Source: Limonium bicolor (lineage: Eukaryota; Streptophyta; Magnoliopsida; Caryophyllales; Plumbaginaceae). Taken from it: a stretch of 64,000 nucleotides of DNA. The notes beneath the pieces are model-generated. The model was not told the DNA's origin. It saw nothing but the letters and a program-made list of their open reading frames with translations, and made no database searches. Shown here in pieces: positions 21,160 through 31,876 of the stretch. Position numbers and translations under genes: made by a program. Each line of letters begins with the position of its first letter. The stretch's first letter is position 1. Where the stretch lies: contig CM041779.1 of NCBI GenBank assembly GCA_023374045.1, positions 302,694,167-302,758,166 on the forward strand, written 5' to 3'.

Positions 21160-21954
21160 CAACCAAAGGGAGATTTAATATCTGCTATCCAATACCTTCA
21201 AACCCAAACCATGAAGAAGCACATCACCACTCACCACTTCACCAACGAGCAGTGTCAGGTTATCTGATCAGGTATGATTCTATTAAAAGGATACTTGACA
21301 CCTGAAGCACAAATTGCCATCATACGACGTTGCAACCAGCTAGGAGCGGGTCCAGGAGGATTTTACACACCCGAATTTCCCGGTGGAGCGAAGATGAAGT
21401 TGAAGATGATGTGTTTGGGAAAGGATTGGAACCCTTATACCAAGACATACCAGAAGACGCAAATGTAAGACGGAGCGACACTACCAGCAATACCCACCAA
21501 ATTTCAGACGCTTGTTACACAAGCTGTAGAAATTGCACAACAATGTGAAGATGATCTAATCCCTGCACTTGAAGCAGATCTTTGTATCGTCAACTTCTAT
21601 AAAAAAGAAGGACGAGACAACAGAATCTCTTGAACAAGGCGTGTGCGTAATGTCTTGGTCCATTGGTGATGACGTGGTATTTTTGTATAGCGAGCAGAAG
21701 CGTGTGGACCTCGCCGAGAAATGGTATTGAGATCAGGAGATGTCTTAATCATGGGTGGAAAATCAAGGTTGCTGTATCACGGGATCAAGAAAATCAAGAT
21801 GAATACGGCACCACCGGCGATAATCAATGCCACACACATGAAACTAGGACGCCTAAACCTTACCTTTAGGAAGTATTAACCTTGTAATGCCACGCAATGC
21901 ATTAGTAATGTGTATTAGAGACACAACATGTATGATGGATGGTTTGTTAATAAA
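21160..21954 (+). pseudogene. Captured AlkB-like 2OG-Fe(II) dioxygenase, intronless and broken
   Basis: Between the gag zinc knuckle and the protease is a host-type coding block. GMILLKGYLTPEAQ, GPGGFYTPEFPGGAK, KLKMMCLGKDWNPYTKTY, ALEADLCIVNFYKKEG, SWSIGDDVVFLY, LRSGDVLIMGG and GRLNLTFRKY then stop are in the order of plant AlkB-homologue dioxygenases. These enzymes oxidatively remove alkyl groups from nucleic acid bases. The final RLNLTFR supplies the 2-oxoglutarate-binding Arg and the Asn, and YHG the distal iron-binding His. The stretch that should carry the HxD iron ligands (about 21605) is missing, with a frameshift there, and there is an in-frame TGA at 21265. No introns are seen. The trailing sequence has AATAAA at 21949, so a processed mRNA copy is likely. 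The native gene is presumably elsewhere in the genome. Confidence 0.75.
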
Positions 21955-22037
21955 AGTAGTGTTGGTTATTAAATTCCACTTGCGTTATACCATCGGTTCT
22001 TATACAAATTTATGAATCATTAGGTTGTGCACTCGGT

Positions 22038-22367
22038 ATGGAATGTTCCCTAAGTATTGTCACTGAGACACAGGCCGACAAGAGCGGCACCATTATCACA
22101 GGTTCCTTCCCGGTAAATGGCATTGATGCATCTGTACTGTTCGACTTCGGTGCCTCTCATACCTTGTTTCGCCCATCATTTGCGAAGAGGTTGAGGCTAG
22201 GCGCAGATGAGCTACCAGCCTTCCTGGTTACGCTCCCGTCGAAAGAGCGAGTAAGATGTACCAAGTATTACCAAAATGCCACGATTCGAATCAAGGGTGA
22301 AGAGTTTCCCATCTCCTTCATTGAATTCAATGGGTTGGGATTCGACTTGATAGTCGGGATGAACTAG
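22038..22367 (+). pseudogene. Aspartic protease fragment of element B
   Basis: Retropepsin-like domain: IITGSFPVNGIDASVLFDFGASHTLF, where the catalytic motif DSG/DTG has become DFG. It is followed by the flap-like region and the LIVGMN motif (usually GMDW). The active-site change and the stop after GMN make it inactive. It would normally cut the gag-pol polyprotein. Confidence 0.8.
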
Positions 22368-22559
22368 TTGAGCGGCACAAGGGGGTGAATCCTCTACCGC
22401 GCGTAGATTGCTGCTCAAGAGTCCATCTGGGGTTACTGTTTCATACCGCCAGAGGGCTAGAGAGCCTTCGACTACGATCATCTCCGCTATGGCTATGTAC
22501 CGGGAGCTCAGAAAGGGGCACGATGTGTATTTATGCTATGTGCAAGATCTAGAAAGAGA

Positions 22560-23410
22560 TCCAGAATTCAGCACTGAGGTGCTAGTTGTATCAGAATTTC
22601 CTGATGTGTTCCCAAAGGAACTACCTGGTATGCCACCACAGAGAACAGCAGAGTTTGAGATTGACCTCGTACCTAGTACTGGTCCCATTGCTAGGGCACC
22701 ATACCGTATGGCACCGGCCAAATGATAGAACTTAAGAAGCAATTACGTGATCTACTCGACAAAGGGTTCATATGCCCGAGCGTATCACCCTGGGGAGCAC
22801 CAGTCCTCTTCGTAAAGAAGAAGGACGGTAGCATTCGCCTCTGCATCAACTACTGCGAATTGAATGCGGTCACTGTAAAGAACAAGTATTCATTGCCACG
22901 CATCGACGACCTGTTCGATCAGTTGAAGGGAGCTTCAGCCTTTTCCAAGATTGACCTTCGATCCGGATATCATTAGATTGCCATCCGAGAGCAAGATATT
23001 GAGAAGACCGCATTCCGTACGAGATATAGCCACTACGAATTCACGGTGATGCCATTCGGTTTGTCGAACGCACTAGCCAAGTTCATGAACTTGATGAATC
23101 AGTTATTCAGTGATCAGTTAGGTACTTAGTCTTCATTGACGACATTCTCATGTATTCAAAGACAGCGGAAGAGCATGAAAACCACCTGAGAAAAGTACTT
23201 AAGATACTGCGCAAGAATCAGCTGTATGCGAAGTTCTCCAAATGCGAGTTTTGGCTTGATCAGGTATCATTCCTAGGTCATGTTATCTCAAGCGCGGGTA
23301 TTTCAGTCGATCCGGCTAAAAGTGAAGCAGTACGATCATGGCCTAGACCAAAGACTGTTACTAACATCCGGAGCTTTCTTGGTCTAGCCGGTACTGGAGA
23401 TTTGTGAAAT
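22560..23410 (+). pseudogene. Reverse transcriptase of element B, broken by stops
   Basis: It begins at VVSEFPDVFPKELPGMPP and runs through APYRMAPAK, stop, [38 protein letters not shown], stop, [13 protein letters not shown], and the catalytic [10 protein letters not shown]. It ends with [15 protein letters not shown] and RSFLGLAG. Substitutions and small indels give at least four interruptions. The active-site Asp pair is retained, but the reading frame is not. Confidence 0.85.
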
Positions 23411-23960
23411 ATTTTTCTAAAGTCGCAAAGCCCATGACGACATTGATGAAGAAGGATGCACAATTTGTATGGACTGATGACTATGAGAAATCCTTTCAAA
23501 GCTTGAAAGACTCGTTGACCTCAGCGCCCGTTCTCACTCTCCCAGAGGTCATAGAGAGATTCGAGGTAAATGTGATGCGTCTGGTAAGGGCATGGGATGC
23601 GTACTCATGCAGCATGGCTAGGTAGTAGCTTACGCCTCCCGTCAGCTAAAGATACATGAGGAGAATTACCCTACTCATGACTTAGAGTTTGGAGCCATTG
23701 TCTTTGCATTAAAGATATGACGACATTATCTATACGGGGTAAGCATCGCCATCTATTCTGATCATAAGAGCTTGCAGTATGTCTTCACACAGAAAGAATT
23801 GAATCTGAGACAGAGAAGGTGGATGGAATTCCTATCTGATTACGACATCGACCTTCAGTATAAAGAAGGGAAGGCAAACATTGTAGCCGATGCCCTGAGT
23901 CACCGAGCACACTCACTCCATTCACTACTCACTTCTTCTATCTTGGTTGATGAGGTATGA
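23404..23960 (+). pseudogene. RNase H region of element B
   Basis: It includes KKDAQFVWTDDYEKSF, LKDSLTSAPVLTLPE, a broken first catalytic block near 23580, and [40 protein letters not shown]. The last motif closes the gypsy RNase H domain. Stops at about 23625 and 23720 break it. Confidence 0.8.
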
Positions 23961-24119
23961 GAGGCTTAGTTGAGCGACCCTTACATGAAAGAGATCAGAC
24001 AGAAAATCATAGAGGGCACATTCAAAAACCGAAAGTACGACTTCAAATTGCATGAAGATGCCACAATTGTAATGCCCAACCTTAATCCGGAAATTTTTGC
24101 GCGGAAGCGAGACCCTAAG

Positions 24120-24490
24120 GGGCTCTTACGGATTAGGTCATAAGACCAATTAGGCATCACCGGCGTTGGGTCAAAAGACCCAACCAGCCTATTACTCAGT
24201 GCAGATGGAACAACCATCCACTTAGCCACAAGCAAGAGTCAAGAGTGGACTTAAACCCCCCAACGACAAGTTCCTTCACTGACTCACATTCCCGTGGCCC
24301 AAATGCCTCGGTCGAATGCCAGGCTGCAGCTTAGACTGAGTCAACTCCGTCCCTCTCCCTGCAGCCCGAGTACATGTGCGTCCCTTAGCGGCCGCACTCG
24401 TCCTCGGCACCGTCGGGCCTCCAACAGTCCAACAGCCAAAGACCCCAACTAGTACGAGGCAACTAAGCGTCGTCCTGATTGTATGGCTCC
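24120..24490. other. Unexplained GC-rich block inside pol of element B
   Basis: Between the RNase H/linker sequence (ending near KRDPKGLL) and the recovered integrase N-terminus there are about 370 bp richer in G+C than their surroundings. The block includes a GGGTCAAAAGACCC palindrome, a NotI-like GCGGCCGC and several stop codons. Expected pol residues are missing here. No known element was recognised. Confidence 0.4.
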
Positions 24491-24559
24491 TTCCACGAAA
24501 GGTGCAAGGGGCATTGCACATCAGAGCCGTCTTACGGTTCGGCAAGTGTTGAGTCCTGG

Positions 24560-25343
24560 AACAGGGCGGAGACAGGGTGTGCTAACTTTGATCCGGCTGA
24601 ATGGCAGATTATGTGTTCCCCAAAGCAATGCTGAGCTGAGGGATCACATTCTGCGAGAATCACATTGTTCTACACTATCTGTCCATCCGGGAGCCTCTAA
24701 GATGTACAAAGACATGATGGAGGTACTTCTGGTGGTCAGGAATGAAATCTGATGTGATTGAGTATGTTCTGAGGTGCCTCATGTGCCAGAACGTGAAATT
24801 TGAGCACCGAAGACCGGGCGGAATGGTGCAATCTATGCCAATTCCGGAGTGGAAATTCCATGATATCTCCATGGATTTTATTGTAGGACTCCCACCTGGC
24901 AGGGGAGGACTCAACATGATCTGGGTAGTAGTCGATCACCTCACCAAGGTTGCCCACTTTATTCCGATGAGGGACACCTGGAAGGTGGCGAAGCACGCTG
25001 AGCTATTCGACCGGGAGATCATTCGACACCACAGAGTTCCAAACACCATAGTATCTGACCGTGATACCAGATTTCTTCGAGATACTAGAGAGCCACACGG
25101 GAAGCGTTGGGCACTGAGTTGAAGCTTAGCACTGCATTTCACCCACAGACCAATGGTCAGACAGAAAGGACCATCCAGACACTCGAGGACATGCCTAGAG
25201 CATGTTCCTTAGACTTTCAGCGGAGCTGGATCGATAAGCTTCATCTGATCGAGTTCTCTTATAATAATAGTTATCACACGTCAATCAAGATGTCTCCATT
25301 CCAAGATTTGTATGGTAGACCCTGCCGTACCCCATTGTGTTAG
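24560..25343 (+). pseudogene. Integrase of element B, frameshifted
   Basis: The zinc-binding segment is visible as LRDHILRESHCSTLSVHPGA and LRCLMCQNVKFEHRRPGG, with a frameshift between them. The catalytic core has Asp in ISMDFIVGLPPGRGG and IVSDRDTRF. The sequence then shifts frame and resumes TAFHPQTNGQTERTIQTLED, which includes the catalytic Glu. About 20 residues between the second Asp and the Glu block are garbled or lost. It would insert element DNA into chromosomes, but cannot as read. Confidence 0.85.
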
Positions 25344-25358
25344 GAGGAGTCGAACGAA

Positions 25359-25905
25359 GTGGTCATAATTGGACTGGAGTATCTTGAACAAGTACAAGCT
25401 GAAGTTCAGCAGATCCGAGCAAATATGAAAGCCGCCCAAGATAGACAGAAATCCTATGTAGATGTGCGACAACGCGACCTTGAGTTTGCCGTGGGTGACC
25501 AAGTGTTCTTGCGCGTTTCACCTATGAAGGGTGTGTTTCAATTTGGCCAGAAGGGCAAGCTGAGCCCGAAGTTTGTAGGGCCGTACACGATCATTGAGAG
25601 AGTTTGATCTGTGGCTTACAGGTTAGCATTACCTGAAGAGTTGGGGCGTGTTCATGATGTCTTTCATGTATCACAACTCAAGAATACATAGCTGATTCTT
25701 CTCATGTATTAGAACCTGAACATCTATCCCTAGAGCCGACGATGAGATACGTCGAGACTCCACTGAGAATCCTTGATACCAAGACTAGAGACACTCGCCA
25801 TAAATCTGTACGAATGGTGAAAGTCTTGTGGTCTAACCATGATGTCGAGGAAGAAACTTGGGAATTAGAGGACGCCATGAAGGCGGAGTACCCACAGTTA
25901 TTGTA
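25359..25905 (+). pseudogene. Integrase C-terminus and chromodomain-like tail of element B
   Basis: DRQKSYVDVRQRDLEF, GDQVFLRVSPMKGV and GKLSPKFVGPYTIIERV form the GPY/F region. One stop then precedes RLALPEELGR-like and HDVFHVSQL sequence. The tail RYVETPLRILDTKTRDTR, MVKVLWSNHDVEEETWELED is the divergent chromodomain of Tekay/Del elements, thought to steer insertion to heterochromatin. It ends at TAG near 25905. Confidence 0.8.
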
Positions 25906-26316
25906 GACTAGATTGTCTAGTGCTTAGAGGGTACGGGGCGTACCCCTTTTTAAGGGGGGTAGAGCCATTTTGTTTTGGCATTGCTTCGGATAGCATTGCA
26001 TAGTATGTATGTATTGTAGTACACTTTGTTGGCACAATGTAGTGCTAACTGTATTTTGGTATGTTTGCACAATGTGTAATGTACTTGTGTTATACGGTAT
26101 ATGACACAATTGGTAGTGTGATTGTATTGTAGAATTGCTTGCATTGTAATTGTGTATTGCGCTTGGATTGTGTAGTACTTGTAGTGTATGGAATGTGAAC
26201 ACCTTGTAAGGTGGTAGTAATGTATGATCTTTGGCAATTGAGTTACCAAATGAGTAGAGATGGTAAACCGCCAACCTAAGCAACTTTGAGGGTAAAGTTC
26301 CTTAAGGGGGGTAGAT
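25906..26316 (+). other. 3' untranslated region of B with two polypurine tracts
   Basis: It starts after the pol stop. The hairpin GGTACG...CGTACC (about 25930) is followed by PPT1 TTTTTAAGGGGGGTA (25947-25961). A TG-rich low-complexity stretch follows. PPT2 CCTTAAGGGGGGTAGAT (26300-26316) touches the 3' LTR. No gene is visible. Confidence 0.75.
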
Positions 26317-27300
26317 TGAAATACCCAAAATTAAAAATAGTGATTAATTAGGCTAATGAGGATTTTATAAGCTTAATTTTCCTAAATAAACACGTGGGAA
26401 CAATTCCCAAAGAAAACGGACCCATAAAACGGATTAAAAACACAAACGTACCTTAAAGCGTGTTTTTCAAGGAAAACCGGGAAAACACGACTTTAAGTAG
26501 GTTAAATAGAACCGTAATAATTTTAGTCAATTAATATCTATAATTAAGCATTAGTGAAGGGCTAGAGCCATTAAAATTAATTAAACGAGAAAAATTCTGG
26601 AATACGGGTTCAAGTTAGTGAATAGTGCAAAAACGAGAAGTTGAGGGGTGTTAGTTGTAATAAGAGAAAAACATTTCCCCATGTGCAATTAAAATATGAA
26701 ACTTTGTGAGTGTGTGTGTGTGTGGGACGATTATTCAGCCCTCTCCTCTCTTCTTTATTTACTCTCACTCACAAAGGATAATGTAATAAAGGGAGAAAAA
26801 GTAAAAAGCCTCTATCTCCTCCCACTCCTCTCTACTCTCATGATTTTTCTCTGCTCCACAATCCCCTCTTCTTCCTCCATCTCTGTAATGGCGATTTAGA
26901 AACCCATCACAACAGCCTCATTTCACCCATTTTGAGAGCCAAAATCAAGTCCAAAGGCTACAAAAATTATACCGTTGAATTCCCTTAGTTTGTGAGATCA
27001 TTTCCACCCTTCAAAAATTGAAAATATCCAACTCCATATCCATGGCTGTTGCTTCCATTGGAGCTTGAAGGTGACCATTGGAGCTCCAACTTCTTCTTGT
27101 TGTTCTAAGATAAGAAAGGGACTCAAGTTCTTCTTTTTCCAGCTTTTCCTTTGTAAAAATGAAAAACCCACGTTTGAACCCTACTGCTCCTTGTTCAGCC
27201 GGTTTTAGCATTCCAATTTAGGAGCTGAAGCTTTGCCACTTTGCTACCCAAAACTTCATCTAGAAGTTCAAGATAATACCTCCTTAGAGTTTTGAGCATT

Positions 27301-28429
27301 TGTTAGGACAAGATCCTTTAGTTTTGATGATAGTAAACCTTATATTGTCTATCTAATGTGTTTGTCAAGATTCATGATTCAGATAGACAGGTGAATAAGT
27401 GGCTTAGCATGCAAGGTTGCAAGCGCACTTAAGTCATGAGTGGCTTAGCATGCAAGATTGCAAGCGCGCTCAATCCACTACATGTGCCCTACCAGTCGCA
27501 CACCTGCCTGTGAGAGCTCCGTAGAACTTCTAGCACAGACAACCAGTCAGACACCGCACGAAAATATCTCTTATGCTTAAAGATGAAAATCAAAGACATA
27601 AGACTGCAAAGGATTGACACATTCATTTAAGACACATACATCCACATGAGCAACTTGTTCAAGACAAGCTCGCGACAAAAAGAAGAAGTCATTAATGCAC
27701 AAGATAACAAAGCTGTAAAAGAACATCATTACATAGCTGTAATGAATTCAGAAGAGGGCATTTATGAGCATTTAATGAGCCAAACAAATCAGGCAAGTGG
27801 GGCACACAAATGGTGATCGACCTATCAAGAAGGTTGCCGCCAACTTGACCAACCATGAGGCAACACGTAGCTCAAGCCTCCAGATCAAGTTGAAGACTCT
27901 CTGCAAGTCTAGTGTGTTTGTTATGTGAATAATCCAAGTATTAGTCGACTTCTAGAAGTCTAGGGATTAATAGGACGGTAGTTACATCCTAACAACCGTA
28001 TATATACTTGCATCTATTCTATATGTAAGTAAGCCCTGTACGAGAGAAAAGATAGAGATAATCTAGGCAAGTGTGGATCAGACTTAGGAGTGTGTGTAAG
28101 TGCTAGAGAGTTGGTGAGCTAGAGAAAACTGTGTAGAGTATCAATACATTGGGTATTTGATAGGACAACAGGTCGGGGAACAGTCGGTTAACCGTAGGCC
28201 AATAGTCAGGAGAGGGTTGACGACTTTAGGGGTAAAGTCGAAACTGTCCCGGGAGTCCGTGTGTGGGGCAAGGGAGGTTAAGTGAATTTCGTGTATGTAA
28301 ATTCTCAATCGAAATGTGTTTTCCAGTTTAAAGTTATCCCTTGTCTCTCCTTAAACTATCAAGATTTATTAGAATCCACGATACGTCCACGACACGTCGG
28401 GGACGCATCGGGAGCGCTTGCTAGTTTCA
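27301..28429 (+). mobile_element. Solo Ty1/copia-like LTR with perfect 5-bp target duplication
   Basis: 1129 bp beginning TGTTAGGACAAGATCC and ending TAGTTTCA, flanked on both sides by GCATT (27296-27300 and 28430-28434). A TATA box (GTATATATA, 27999-28006) gives plus orientation. A 37-bp direct repeat with GGCTTAGCATGCAAG lies at about 27400-27475. No internal region remains, so it arose by LTR-LTR recombination. Copia type is inferred from the start sequence. Confidence 0.88.
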
Positions 28430-29349
28430 GCATTCTCTTATAAGTTAGGGTTTAATTCTTGAGTTAGGAAATTTACTTGCTTTGTTGTGTATCCCTTGGA
28501 ATGTGGCTGTAGCTTGGCCAATTTAAAATCAAGAAACAAGAAAAACAAGAACAAAGAGGAAAGGAAGAACAAGAAGGGAAGAAGGAGAGAAAGGAAAATA
28601 AACCAAGAAACCTAAGGTAATGAATTTACCTTTGTACAGATTTTAAGGGTTGAGTATGGTAACTACATTGCTTTAGTATCGTGTAATGCTACAGTAATGG
28701 TAGGAAAGAAATGGAGTATGTTAGTGTTGATTATATTGATAAATTAGAAGCTTTTGAACCAAGTGAATAAAATGCTAAGTGTGGGAATTAAGTGTGTGGT
28801 AAGTGTTTAGAATTTTGTATGGATGATGTATGTATTGAACAGGGATGTAAAACTGAGTTGAATAAGCAAAATAATATGGTGCGAATGCTTATAAATGTAG
28901 GAAAACTCTGTCAAAATTTGGGTAGAAACTAGAGGACTTGATAGTGCAATTGTTTGGAAAGAACCTAGGTTGGTCTAGGTGTGTTTAAGGATTGAATTGA
29001 AGTAGTTATCACATAGGTTTGTATTAGAGGGAAGTTGTGTACTTGAGTAGAACTAGAAATGGAGTAATGTAAGCTGCTTAACTAGGTAGTGCTAGATGAA
29101 GAACTATTGAGTTAGAGAAAGCAAGAAAGTAAAAATCTGTAGCAGCAACTTAAGGAAGAAAACTAACAAAGAAAAGTGTGTAAAATTATCAGAGGTTGAG
29201 TGATGAGTTTGATGATTGAATTGGGGTAGTTTAGAGAGTCTAATCAGTGTTAAAATATGCTAGATTTTATGTAGGAAGATCGGGGAAGAATTTGGTAAAA
29301 AATTGAAGTTGAAATAGAGTCAAAACTGTCAAACTTGAACGTTACTGCA

Positions 29350-29591
29350 CTTGGTCCGGACAGAAACCCGGACCAAGCACAAAACATGACAGAAAGGAAT
29401 ACAGAAGGAGTGGTCCGGGTTTACAATTTAGTACACAAACCTGGACCACCCCAAAATGTAGACAGAAACTTAATCCGTGTATGGTCCGGGTTTGTGAATC
29501 GGTACACAAACCCGGACCACTCTAAAATCACACCCGAGACTTTTCCAAAGCCTTGGTCCGGGTTTGTAACCTCGGACACACACCTGGACCA
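29350..29591 (+). repeat. Four tandem hairpins with GGTCCGGGTTTGTG arms
   Basis: Palindromes at 29350-29377, 29410-29449, 29482-29519 and 29554-29591. The third has a perfect 15-bp stem (TGGTCCGGGTTTGTG) with an 8-nt loop. Spacing is about 60-75 bp. Two equivalent hairpins occur in LTR E at 49278-49315 and 49351-49386. Confidence 0.9.
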
Positions 29592-30768
29592 CTCTAAAAA
29601 CTTCACAGAAATAGTTTTAAAGCCATTTTAAGGTAGGGACTTGGTTGGTAATGTTATTATAAGGTAAATAACACTTGATTAATGATGTTTAATGGTCATA
29701 AAGGGCATAAACAAGCTTAGGAAGTAAATTTAAGTTAGTGACTTAAGTAATGAATTTGAATTGCAAGAGTTAGTAACTATAGTCGGGAAAAATTAAAGAT
29801 AAGATGAGTTAGGTTAATTGTAGGTAATTAACCGCCCGATCCCTTGTATGTTATAGGACCCAAATAGTTGAACTCCGAAGAAAAGTTGGAAGTCCGAGAA
29901 TGATGGTGAACGGTATAATTTTCACATGCCCCGTATGCTACCGTGGTTACCTGATTTGTGTGTTTGTGTGTTATGTATGATCACCTAATTAAGATAAAAT
30001 GCACGAATCGGGTTTATTGCACTTTCTTGTGCTTGTAATGTATTGTTCCTTGATGGATTGTATTTGAACTTGTAGTTTGTATAATTCATGAAATGTATGA
30101 TTGTGAATGAATCGTTTGGTTGCCTTGGTGTGAAGTGTACTAACCAAGTAGTATGGAAAGAATGATTTCTCACTAACTCCTAACTAAGTAACATTTCTAG
30201 CCTTGAGTAAAAATGGTAATTGGAGTAATGTGAGGAGTCCGATATAGGTTCAGCCACGCGTGAGAATGAGGAAATACGAGAGGTTGTTTCCGAGTTCTGG
30301 CCTATTCTTCTTTGCGGTCCAAACCCCTTAAATGGGTAGGAACCCTAGGAAGTAAGCCACCCTAAAGCCCGGTGGTGGGATATCGTAGTCCCTACCCGGA
30401 GGTCACACCGACTTGACTTGAGTATTAAAGTAAGAAGAGTAATTGGCCAAGTAAAGGTCATGACTAGTGTAAGTCAAGTATCTCGAGTAAAAGAGTAAAG
30501 TACACCCGATTAACCCGGACGAGTAAGTAACTACCAAAGTAATGAGTATGAACTTGAGAAGTGTATCTCAGTGCCTAGGTAGGTAGGAATGGTTGATTTG
30601 TAATTGCCTTCCATTGAATGTATCGGATTGTATGTATGTATGCACTATGGTGTGAATGCATTATTGATCATTATAGCATGTATGCATGAATAAAATAAAT
30701 GAACTCCATGTATGCGACCAAGTAGTCGGCGTACCCCCGTTAGCACGCGGGGTATGTGAATTTCATAC

Positions 30769-30812
30769 CAGCTTTTGCTGAGCCCCTGGGGCACTGTTTT
30801 TATTTCTTCCAG
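30769..30812 (+). promoter_or_regulatory. LTR 3' module of B: twin hairpin plus CAG site
   Basis: CAGCTTTTGCTG, then GCCCCTGGGGC, then a T-rich tract and TTCTTCCAG|GT. LTR E has the same order on the minus strand (47647-47688). Confidence 0.6.
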
Positions 30813-31287
30813 GTACTCGTGAGGAATGATGGTCGTGTTAAGACCGAGATGAACTCTTTTTGTGTAGTTAGTAGGATGAGTATGGTGTACCAAGTTGTAC
30901 ACAACTTATAGCCTCTTTGTGTAGCCGGTGTACCATGTGGTACACCCTTTTGGATATTTTGGATTGTGAACTTGGTAGGAATGAGTAGTGGTATACTCTC
31001 ATAGCTTTTGATTAGGCATGTAAGAATGGGATGTAATTCGATATGAATTTGTATACTAGGTAATCCAAGGATGTAAGTAAATGCTGGGAATGTAATGGAA
31101 GTATTTGTTATTGTTCGGTATATGCTATTCATCAGACCGTGACAATAAGTAGTATGCGCCTTGTTAGTCATTGGGTGGCTAACGACGTTGGATCACCCGC
31201 CGTGAGTATGTAAGAATTCCACTACGAGTAGAGTAATTATGGATACGATTAGAGGATAATAATAGGATTAGCAGCTGGGGTATTACA

Positions 31288-31876
31288 GATAGACAATTTT
31301 GATAACTTTAAAATAGATTCTTCTTCAACGGACGTGAAATTGGTGGAAATGATAGACAATTTCGATAATTAAGGAATAGATTATTCTTCAATGAATGTGA
31401 AATTAGTGGGATTGATAGACAATTTCTAAAACTTAGAAATAGATTCTTCTTCAGCGGATGTGAATTTAGTGAAATTTATAAACAATTTTGATAACTTTCA
31501 AATAGATTCTTCTTCAACGGACATGAAATTAGTAGGATTGACAGACAATTTCGACAATTTTCAATGAGATTCTTCTTCAACGGACGTGAAATTAGTGAAA
31601 TTGATAGACAATTGAGGTAACTTTAAAATAGATTCTTTTTCAACGGACATGAAAATAGTGGAATTGATAAAAAAATTTGATAGATTTAAAGTAGATTCTT
31701 CTTCAACGAACGTGAAATTGGTGGAAATGATAGATAATTTTGATAATTTAGAAATAGATTCTTCTTCAACAAATGTGAAATTAGTGGGATTGATAGACAA
31801 TTTCGTTAATTTTCAAATAGATTATTCTTCAACGGACGTGAAATTAGTGGAATTGATAAACAATTTTGATAATTTA
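31288..31876. repeat. 63-bp minisatellite, about nine copies
   Basis: Unit pattern GATAGACAATTTTGATAA, then ATAGATTCTTCTTCAACGG and a GTGAAATT(A/G)GTGG-like end. The 63-bp length equals 21 codons, and long stretches are open on both strands. The plus reading repeats DSSSTNVKLVE and IDNFDNLEI. It directly abuts the end of LTR B. No host gene was recognised around it. Confidence 0.9.

Larger units (their letters stand above)
19842..31287 (+). mobile_element. Degenerate Tekay/Del-type chromovirus (element B)
   Basis: It contains an LTR end, a gag fragment, protease, RT, RNase H, integrase, a chromodomain tail, a polypurine tract and a complete-looking 3' LTR (26317-31287, 4971 bp). Many stops and frameshifts break the coding region. 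The integrase C-terminus (YVETPLRILD, VKVLWSNHDVEEETWELED) is the Tekay/Del pattern. It carries three foreign pieces: an AlkB-like retrocopy, an unexplained GC-rich block at about 24120-24490, and a solo copia LTR. Confidence 0.8.
26317..31287 (+). repeat. 3' LTR of element B, 4971 bp
   Basis: It begins TGAAATACCC after the polypurine tract and ends GGGGTATTACA. It contains a solo copia LTR (27301-28429), so its own length is about 3.84 kb. It also contains four GGTCCGGGTTTGTG hairpins and the 3' hairpin/CAGG module near 30769-30812. Similar in layout to LTR E (minus strand, 47132-51506). Open frames here are short and unsupported. Confidence 0.85.
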
